DNA of 19,069 nucleotides, from positions 1-19,069 of the forward strand of contig VGSX01000036.1 of the NCBI GenBank assembly GCA_016874895.1. The letters are read 5' to 3'. This DNA comes from Deltaproteobacteria bacterium. Its GTDB lineage: Bacteria; Desulfobacterota; Desulfobaccia; Desulfobaccales; Desulfobaccaceae. The first letter of the stretch is position 1, and each line of letters begins with the position of its first letter. Positions 14,638 to 19,069 of this stretch are shown piece after piece. A model generated the notes under the pieces. That model ran no database searches, had not been told where the DNA came from, and was given only the letters and a program-made list of their open reading frames with translations. The translations under genes were made by a program, and so were the position numbers.

Positions 14638-14666
14638 AAGATATCACCATAAAGGTGATAAAGCAA
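14638..14666 (-). promoter_or_regulatory. higBA promoter with palindromic HigA operator
   Basis: On the minus strand, TTGCTT (14661-14666) and TATCTT (14638-14643) are spaced 17 bases apart. A perfect inverted repeat, TATCACC-N5-GGTGATA (14642-14660), fills the spacer and touches the -10. This is where a HigA repressor dimer would block RNA polymerase. HigA binding is inferred. Confidence 0.75.
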
Positions 14667-14704
14667 GCGTGGGGGGTGTACAAAAAAAAGCAGTGGCGGT
14701 GGGC

Positions 14705-14743
14705 AGTTAACAGTAGGAAGTAGGCAGTAGGCAGTAGGCAGTG
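14705..14743. repeat. Heptanucleotide tandem array (AGTAGGC)
   Basis: Seven-base units are in series: AGTTAAC, AGTAGGA, then three AGTAGGC and a partial AGTG. It lies between higBA and the methylase remnant, in a 186-base gap that otherwise holds only the hairpin at 14774-14791. Confidence 0.75.
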
Positions 14744-14773
14744 AAAAAGCATGGGGTTTAATCCCAACCCGTG

Positions 14774-14791
14774 CCCCGGCTCCAGCCGGGG
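14774..14791. repeat. Perfect 8-2-8 hairpin (REP-like)
   Basis: CCCCGGCT-CC-AGCCGGGG is a perfect palindrome with a 2-base loop, 26 bases past the stop of the methylase remnant. It shares the GCT-NN-AGC core with the two hairpins of the element at 18869-18926. No T-run follows on either side. Confidence 0.6.
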
Positions 14792-14817
14792 AGTGTCCTC
14801 TTCCCCCGGGGAATGCC

Positions 14818-15297
14818 TCATCCACTCCCTTTCTTTCTCTTGACCCATTTGGGTGCGGCCGGGGGCTCTTCGTAAAGGTCTTCCAGATCATGGGCGATGG
14901 CCAGGGATTTGTCTTTCTTACATTTATCCTTGACCCGGTCGGGCCAGATGCTGTAGGCCAGGTGAGCCCAGTCGTATTCCCCGGCGGCGAGCTTTTTCCA
15001 GCAGTCTTCCAGGTCCTTGCGCCACTTGGGGAGGCGGAAGAGTTTCCATAAGGGTGAGGCGGTTATTAGGACGCCATCGTTGAGGTTGGGCTTATAGGGC
15101 AGCTTCGCCACCCTCAGCAGCTCCTCCCGGAAGTCCCGGAGTTCTTGGGCGAAATTCAGGAGGGTTTCCAGCTTCTGGCGCTGACTGGCATTCCCTCCCT
15201 GGGCCAGGTCTTTCTGCAGCTGGTCGATTTCCTGTCCCACTTCCTCCATTTGTAATCGATCACAGGGTATAAGATTATGCTTGGGAAAAGGTAAACT
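14818..15297 (-). pseudogene. C-terminal remnant of an Eco57I/PglX-like DNA methyltransferase
   Basis: The frame is open from 15297 (after an in-frame TAA) to 14818. It encodes FPKHNLIPCDRLQMEEVG, a coiled-coil stretch, then LNDGVLITASPLWKLF, YDWAHLAYSIWPDRV and KKDKSLAIAHDLEDLYEE. These motifs are typical of the extreme C-terminus of large Eco57I/PglX-type adenine methyltransferases, downstream of any catalytic motif. Starting at the first ATG (15249) would give 143 aa, but without SAM-binding or NPPY motifs it cannot be a methylase. It overlaps, in another frame, the end of the DUF1156 gene fragment. I read it as the tail left after a deletion joined two methylase genes. Family assignment comes from recalled motif resemblance. 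Confidence 0.6.
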
Positions 15298-16127
15298 TTA
15301 CCCTTTTTACCTGGTTGAATACTCACTGCTGCCATTGCTTGTTGCCCAATCCGCTTGGTGCAGCCTTCGGCCTTGACATAGGCGCTATCAGCTACAGTGC
15401 CACAGAAAGGGCAAGTTGCATTGCCCCCGGATGAAAAGGCCGTTGGGTCAAAGCCAAGCCCCTTCTCTGAAGCCGCCTCCACTACTTCAAAGCTCACCTG
15501 ATTCTCCCCTGGAGGGGCGAGCATCTTCAGGGCCACGTAGCGGCCCTTCTTCTTACACAACCAAGTTTGTTTCACAAGAGGAACAGTGGCACCGCATACT
15601 GGATTTTTGCAGGTCACCGTGCGAGTCCAGAGATAGGCCACCGGGTTGAGGTCCAGGGCATAGGCTTCGCACCCCAGGCGTAGGGCTTCCAGGGGGATGG
15701 CCCCACCCCCGGCGAACATGTCCAGCACCTTTGGCCGAGGCGCTCGCCCGGCTTCAATGTCCTCTCTGGTTACCTTCTGCCCGGTCTCTTCCGTCAGACG
15801 CTGAGCATGGGCCTCCAGAATGTGACGCTCCGCCTCCTTGATCACCCCCGGATGGCCGGGGTATTGACACAAGCGCTCCATAAACTTGGCGGCATTGGCC
15901 CGCCCCAGGCTGCCTCTCGTGGACTCAGGACCATTCTGGGGTTGAAACTGGTCCGCCGGAACCAAAGCTCCATACACCGCCGCCCGGCAGGCCACCAAGG
16001 TCCGCCTGGCCCACCACAGATGCAGGGTCGATATATGCCCTTTGCGGATGGACTTCTCCCGAGAAGCTTCGGCGCTGATGGCCTTTATGGGCAGGTAGTC
16101 TTCGATGAGGCGTTTGTCGTTATTCAT
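15156..16127 (-). pseudogene. Truncated DUF1156-type DNA methyltransferase (N-terminal third)
   Basis: The product starts MNNDKRLIEDYLPIKAISAE and has REKSIRKGHISTLHLWWARR, the hallmark N-terminus of DUF1156-containing DNA methylases. The SAM-binding motif is VLDMFAGGGAIPLEALRLG (134-152). Zinc-ribbon cysteines follow (near 173-178 and CPFCG at 239-243), then VKAEGCTKRIGQQAMA. Family members are usually around 900-1000 aa, with the catalytic NPPY-type motif further on. Here family resemblance ends near residue 282 (about position 15285). The last 41 codons run out of frame over the remnant of another methylase. It overlaps parA by 4 bases. It is probably inactive as a methyltransferase. Confidence 0.75.
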
Positions 16128-17134
16128 TCTATTTCCTGAGCAGTTTTAAACGGTCCCATTCGTTCGAGTAACTTTTCAGCAAGGTGCTTAAAATCCTTGT
16201 GGGCTTCTTGAACGGCTTGAGCGTGGCTGCCGATGGCGCCGTCGGCAGGTGTAAGATAAAAAATAGGTTTTCGAGCTTCCTGGCCCATAGGGATCAGACT
16301 ACGGTAATGCTTCAAGGTGGCTAAGCAATCATGGTCTTCCGATGGAGTTTTAGCATTCGTTGAATTTTGGAGAACGGCTTCGTGGTAAACGGCGGGCATG
16401 CGGTTTATCCATTTGTCATAGGCCTTGACAGGACGGGTAAGCCGGACGCTATGTTGTTGAACGATATATCCAAGTGTGGCCATGTGTCCCTTAGGAAGAT
16501 CAAAACCAGGTGGCTGCCAATTATCCAATCTTTTTTGCCACAGACTACGCCATGAACGAAGGGTTGGCCCCAGGTTTTTCAAGCCCTGCAGGGAAAAGAG
16601 ATCGGCCCCGAGGGGGATGGCGACATAATCGGAGGCAATAAGAGCCGAACGGTTAATGGCCCCCAGGTTAGGGCCGACATCAACAAGTATAATTTCAGCG
16701 TTTGCCTGAGTTGCTCCCATTTGGGCCAGCTGCCAAAACGCCGTGAGGATGCGAAAATGCCTATATAAATTTGAGTCCCCCATACTATCCGGCCAAGCTT
16801 GTGACAAGGTATCCTCGAATGAGGCCAAGGCCACATCTCCGGCTATAAGGTAAAGCTGTGACGTTACTTCCTGAAGTTCAGGATTGAGCAAATCACCAAC
16901 TTCGGTGAGCGGCTTTAAAGCCCGATAAATCGTTGTGGGGCCTGCTTGGTCTTCCCACAGGTGTTCAAGCTTGTCTTCGTCCAAAAAGGCCGCCGTGAGA
17001 TTCGCCTGCGCATCCAAATCCACTGTCAGAACCTTATAACCGAGTTCCGCAAACATCCATGCCAGGTGATACACCAGAGATGTTTTCCCGACCCCACCCT
17101 TGTTATTGAAAAAGGTCAATACTGGAACACTCAT
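16124..17134 (-). CDS. ParA-family P-loop ATPase
   Basis: This 336-aa ATPase of the ParA/Soj/MinD group has the deviant Walker A KGGVGKTS (12-19), the switch-I-like VDLDAQANLTAAF and the Walker B region ILVDVGPNLGAINRSAL. Classical ParA proteins partition plasmids or chromosomes, but no ParB or centromere-like array is visible. This copy overlaps the AlbA_2 gene upstream and the methylase gene downstream by 4 bases each. The context suggests a component of a restriction or defence-type operon rather than a segregation system. Its region looks lower in GC than the fabF-ABC end of the window. The length is larger than a typical 250-260 aa chromosomal Soj. Confidence 0.9.
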   Translation of the reverse strand: MSVPVLTFFNNKGGVGKTSLVYHLAWMFAELGYKVLTVDLDAQANLTAAFLDEDKLEHLWEDQAGPTTIYRALKPLTEVGDLLNPELQEVTSQLYLIAGDVALASFEDTLSQAWPDSMGDSNLYRHFRILTAFWQLAQMGATQANAEIILVDVGPNLGAINRSALIASDYVAIPLGADLFSLQGLKNLGPTLRSWRSLWQKRLDNWQPPGFDLPKGHMATLGYIVQQHSVRLTRPVKAYDKWINRMPAVYHEAVLQNSTNAKTPSEDHDCLATLKHYRSLIPMGQEARKPIFYLTPADGAIGSHAQAVQEAHKDFKHLAEKLLERMGPFKTAQEIE

Positions 17135-18339
17135 GGTCGCCTCCTCACTGTGGCAAGAACGATCGTCGGCTCAATATGATATTCGAGATCAGGATTGCCA
17201 TTGAGCTTCAGTTCCGACCTTGCGAGTTGGATGCCTACACCGAATCGCTGCACAAATCCCATGACCCTCATAGCATCTGCCAGATTCGGGTTGCGGTAAT
17301 CGGTAATGCCCGGACGTCCGAAGTTCTCCTTGGTGACGGCGCCGAAGGGTCCTCCGGGATTATTGATTTCGATACGATCATCAAACCAATAGACACGGAC
17401 AGGTGCATGTGTGTTCTCATAGGTGCGGTGCATCACAGCGTTGCGAATCAACTGCTGCAGAGCCACCCTCGGATAGGGCACTCTTCGTATTTCCCTATCG
17501 GCTGACTTTATATCAACTTCACTGCGGTTATGCGCATCAATCTTTTCGTCAATCCGACGTAAAATCTGTCCGAGACCCCCATCAATGATTGCCTCATCCT
17601 GGATCGGATCAGTGAGCTCTAAACCGGCAATACGAAGGAATTGAATATACGCCCCGGGAATCCAATCCCTTGGAGACATGCCCAGCACCAATATACCCAA
17701 AATCGTTGGCGTAGGATCGTCGACAGAGGCGATCATCCGACAAGAGGCCAGTTTTTCTTCGTAAGATCGGTCGTTGAGTGCCAGAATTTCGGGGGCAACT
17801 GCATTAGGTAGATACTCCTGTTCAAATAAAACCCGACTAAGGGCTGATAGATCACAAGAAGGTAATGGCTGCACATCGAAGGGAATGTCCCGATACCGCC
17901 GTTTCTCATTCAGAATCCGCTCTTCTTGCTGGGTAGCCAAGTCCCTACGTGAACCGACTCGAACCCAAATTCGTCCCTTATATCTTACCGGTGGACTATC
18001 GGAAGGTTGGACAGTAACAACTGCGATTTCACCACCTTTTAGACTGCGTTTTTCGACTATTAGGGAAGGTGGCGGCAGGATATTGCCGTCGGTTTTGACG
18101 TCGGCAAGTGTGCGGAGTAGTTCATCAGTGATTGGCAGCCCGGAGGGTATGCCGTCGTCCTTGGCGCCAACAAAAAGCACGCCCGGTCGTCGATGGTCAG
18201 GTAAATCGTTTGCAAAAGCGCAAACCGCCTGTCGTCCGGTATCCGGGGAACCACCTTTCCAAGACTCTTTGCGCTCTGTGATGTCCGATTCTATATCGTC
18301 AAGAAGAGATTCAAGTTCATCATCTGAGTATCTCATCAT
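17131..18339 (-). CDS. AlbA_2 (Schlafen-type) domain protein with C-terminal ATPase-like domain
   Basis: This 402-aa protein has two parts. Residues about 12-135 match the Schlafen AlbA_2 domain: ERKESW, AVCAFANDLPDHRRPGVLFVGAKDDG and IWVRVGSRRDLATQQEE. The C-terminal part has the HATPase_c_4-like features of RecG-related transcriptional regulators: YPRVALQQLIRNAVMHRTYE (289-308), DRIEINNPGGPFG (321-333) and LADAMRVMGFVQRFGVGI (353-370). Such proteins are often annotated as ATP-binding or DNA-binding regulators and are frequent in defence islands. AlbA_2 domains can bind or cleave nucleic acid, but the activity here is unknown. It overlaps the 63-aa gene upstream and parA downstream by 4 bases each. 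The start is one of two adjacent ATGs. Confidence 0.87.
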   Translation of the reverse strand: MMRYSDDELESLLDDIESDITERKESWKGGSPDTGRQAVCAFANDLPDHRRPGVLFVGAKDDGIPSGLPITDELLRTLADVKTDGNILPPPSLIVEKRSLKGGEIAVVTVQPSDSPPVRYKGRIWVRVGSRRDLATQQEERILNEKRRYRDIPFDVQPLPSCDLSALSRVLFEQEYLPNAVAPEILALNDRSYEEKLASCRMIASVDDPTPTILGILVLGMSPRDWIPGAYIQFLRIAGLELTDPIQDEAIIDGGLGQILRRIDEKIDAHNRSEVDIKSADREIRRVPYPRVALQQLIRNAVMHRTYENTHAPVRVYWFDDRIEINNPGGPFGAVTKENFGRPGITDYRNPNLADAMRVMGFVQRFGVGIQLARSELKLNGNPDLEYHIEPTIVLATVRRRP

Positions 18340-18527
18340 AATTTTCCTTGGCTATTACAAGGTTCTATCGCCCCCGCCGGTATTTCAAAAAACCGTATAG
18401 CGGCAATCTCCCGCTTCACGTGGTCCAGCTTCTTGGCCGGGTTTTGGATGCGGATGGGCAAGGCTTCGGGATTGTCCAGAGCGTCCCATAACTCGTAGAG
18501 GGCTTTAAGTTTAACCCGGCAACTCAT
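18336..18527 (-). CDS. 63-aa protein of unknown family (partly duplicated)
   Basis: This small protein, beginning MSCRVKLKALYELWDALDNP, has no recognised domain. It overlaps the upstream 79-aa gene and the downstream AlbA_2 gene by 4 bases each, which strongly supports translation. Its last codons (EPCNSQGKL) differ from those of the partial second copy at the window's right edge (ESYQY), while the preceding 127 bases are identical. The 3' ends were therefore changed by a rearrangement. With the antitoxin-like gene before it, it may be half of a small two-gene module, but it does not resemble a RelE, ParE or PIN toxin. Confidence 0.7.
   Translation of the reverse strand: MSCRVKLKALYELWDALDNPEALPIRIQNPAKKLDHVKREIAAIRFFEIPAGAIEPCNSQGKL
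18363..18489. repeat. 127-base perfect direct repeat, left copy
   Basis: This segment is identical to 18943-19069 over all 127 bases. It covers the 3' half of the 63-aa gene. The base just before it differs (G at 18362, A at 18942), marking the repeat's left boundary. The right boundary is not known because the window ends inside the second copy. Confidence 0.97.
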
Positions 18528-18763
18528 AAGCCGTGTTTCTTTTCAAACTCTTCCAAAGAAATGAACCGGCTCAGGTCGCCACGCTTGACGGCGGCCACGA
18601 CCTCTTCCAGGGCCTGTAACTCTTCCGGGCTCAGAGGTTCGGTGTCGTATTCCTCTTCCACTTTCTCATACACGCTGTCGATGATCCGGCTCAGGATCGT
18701 GGCGTAACTGGTCTGGGAAATGACTCTAACCTTATGCAGCAGGTCTTCAATGGGGGGTTCCAT
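18524..18763 (-). CDS. 79-aa antitoxin-like small protein
   Basis: I start this protein at the ATG at 18763 because a perfect AAGGAGGT lies 7 bases upstream. The frame continues upstream only to a TTG. The product, beginning MEPPIEDLLHKVRVI, is acidic and mostly helical. The C-terminal region LSPEELQALEEVVAAVKRGD, ending ISLEEFEKKHGL, resembles the C-terminal helix and tail of RelB/Phd-class antitoxins. Family membership is not certain and no DNA-binding motif is obvious. It is the first of five minus-strand genes linked by ATGA overlaps and has its own good -10 box upstream. Confidence 0.7.
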   Translation of the reverse strand: MEPPIEDLLHKVRVISQTSYATILSRIIDSVYEKVEEEYDTEPLSPEELQALEEVVAAVKRGDLSRFISLEEFEKKHGL

Positions 18764-18813
18764 ACTTTTAACCTCCTTTTTGTGGCGCCTATCTTCCAAA
18801 TGTGATAAAAACC

Positions 18814-18819
18814 ATTATA
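18814..18819 (-). promoter_or_regulatory. TATAAT -10 box upstream of the accessory operon
   Basis: A perfect TATAAT on the minus strand lies about 50 bases before the 79-aa gene's ATG. Transcription would start near 18807, giving a short leader with a strong ribosome site. No good TTGACA-like -35 is seen at 16-18 bases, so this may be a weak or activated promoter. Confidence 0.5.
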
Positions 18820-18868
18820 CACTAATAAGGGTGGTGACTGAGGCATTCGGGAGCCGCCCATTAAATTT

Positions 18869-18926
18869 CTGTAGCCGCCAGCTTTAGCTGGCGTTTTTTT
18901 TCGCAGGCTGAAGCCTGCGGCTACAG
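18869..18926. repeat. REPIN-like paired palindromes
   Basis: Two 8-2-8 hairpins, CGCCAGCT-TT-AGCTGGCG (18876-18893) and CGCAGGCT-GA-AGCCTGCG (18902-18919), are separated by eight T. The unit is flanked by CTGTAGCCG and its exact inverse CGGCTACAG. Two inverted REP-like sequences in this arrangement form a REPIN. Because the T-run follows the first hairpin, it could also stop plus-strand transcription. No RAYT transposase is in the window. Confidence 0.75.
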
Positions 18927-18927
18927 T

Positions 18928-19069
18928 TTAATATTGATAAGATTCTATCGCCCCCGCCGGTATTTCAAAAAACCGTATAGCGGCAATCTCCCGCTTCACG
19001 TGGTCCAGCTTCTTGGCCGGGTTTTGGATGCGGATGGGCAAGGCTTCGGGATTGTCCAGAGCGTCCCAT
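18928..19069 (-). CDS. Second copy of the 63-aa gene, 3' part (start outside window)
   Basis: The frame is open to the window's right edge and encodes the last 46 residues of a near-identical copy of the unknown small protein. The identical part ends IPAGAIE, then SYQY and a TAA. It differs from the first copy only after the repeat boundary. It may be the original 3' end, with the downstream copy trimmed to overlap the AlbA_2 gene, or the reverse. The REPIN lies 2 bases past its stop. Confidence 0.6.
   Translation of the reverse strand, partial: WDALDNPEALPIRIQNPAKKLDHVKREIAAIRFFEIPAGAIESYQY
18943..19069. repeat. 127-base perfect direct repeat, right copy (runs to window end)
   Basis: Every base matches 18363-18489, with a period of 580 bases. 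The unit between the two copies carries the rest of the 63-aa gene, the antitoxin-like gene, its promoter and the REPIN. Confidence 0.97.

Noticed and set aside
14624..14891. Minus-strand open frames across the AGTAGGC array
   Set aside because: Their products are low-complexity translations of the heptad repeat and overlap the higBA promoter.
16124..17134. Plasmid or chromosome partition locus
   Set aside because: No ParB-like gene or centromere-like repeats accompany the ParA, and it is coupled to a methylase and an AlbA_2 gene instead.
18524..18799. Longer form of the antitoxin-like protein starting at a TTG at 18799
   Set aside because: The TTG would nearly coincide with the predicted transcript start, whereas the ATG at 18763 has a perfect ribosome site.

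Overview
The window looks like a chromosomal piece of a GC-rich bacterium, most likely a Desulfobacterota (delta-proteobacterial) lineage. That placement is inference: it rests on a low-molecular-weight assimilatory-type sulfite reductase, an AmmeMemoRadiSam-type radical SAM enzyme, a FtsJ/RlmE methyltransferase, bacterial RuvA/RuvC, and intergenic DNA full of short palindromic and heptanucleotide repeats. No rRNA is present to fix the taxonomy.

Layout. (1) 1-4214, plus strand: the 3' part of fabF, a soluble PAS histidine kinase, and two oligopeptide/dipeptide-type ABC ATPases whose ends overlap the preceding gene. (2) 4439-6284, minus strand: a yebC-ruvC-ruvA operon with 4-bp overlaps and no ruvB. 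(3) 6512-7120, minus: rlmE. (4) 7409-9999, plus: an MBOAT O-acyltransferase followed by an SGNH-hydrolase-like partner, probably a polysaccharide O-acetylation pair. (5) 10332-11961, minus: a Spy/ZraP-like Met/His-rich periplasmic protein downstream of an AmrS-type radical SAM enzyme. (6) 12362-13846, plus: an HPF/RaiA-cold-shock fusion, a small siroheme sulfite reductase, tRNA-His and a terminator. (7) 13874-19069, minus: an accessory region with a higBA toxin-antitoxin pair, a broken DNA methyltransferase, a ParA-type ATPase, an AlbA_2/Schlafen-type ATPase-like regulator and two small unrecognised genes.

The accessory region is the most interesting part. Five consecutive minus-strand genes (small antitoxin-like gene, 63-aa unknown, AlbA_2 protein, ParA, DUF1156-type methylase) are joined by four ATGA overlaps, so they were built as one translationally coupled operon, plausibly a defence or restriction system. 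Its last gene is now a chimera: the N-terminal third of a DUF1156 methylase is joined out of frame to the C-terminal tail of what looks like a different, Eco57I/PglX-like methylase. At the right edge, 127 bases are repeated exactly at a spacing of 580 bases, so at least part of the 63-aa gene is duplicated and the window stops inside the repeat.

The intergenic DNA also has a pattern. At least four gaps carry degenerate 7-base tandem repeats, and several 8-2-8 hairpins occur, two of them paired in a REPIN-like element.
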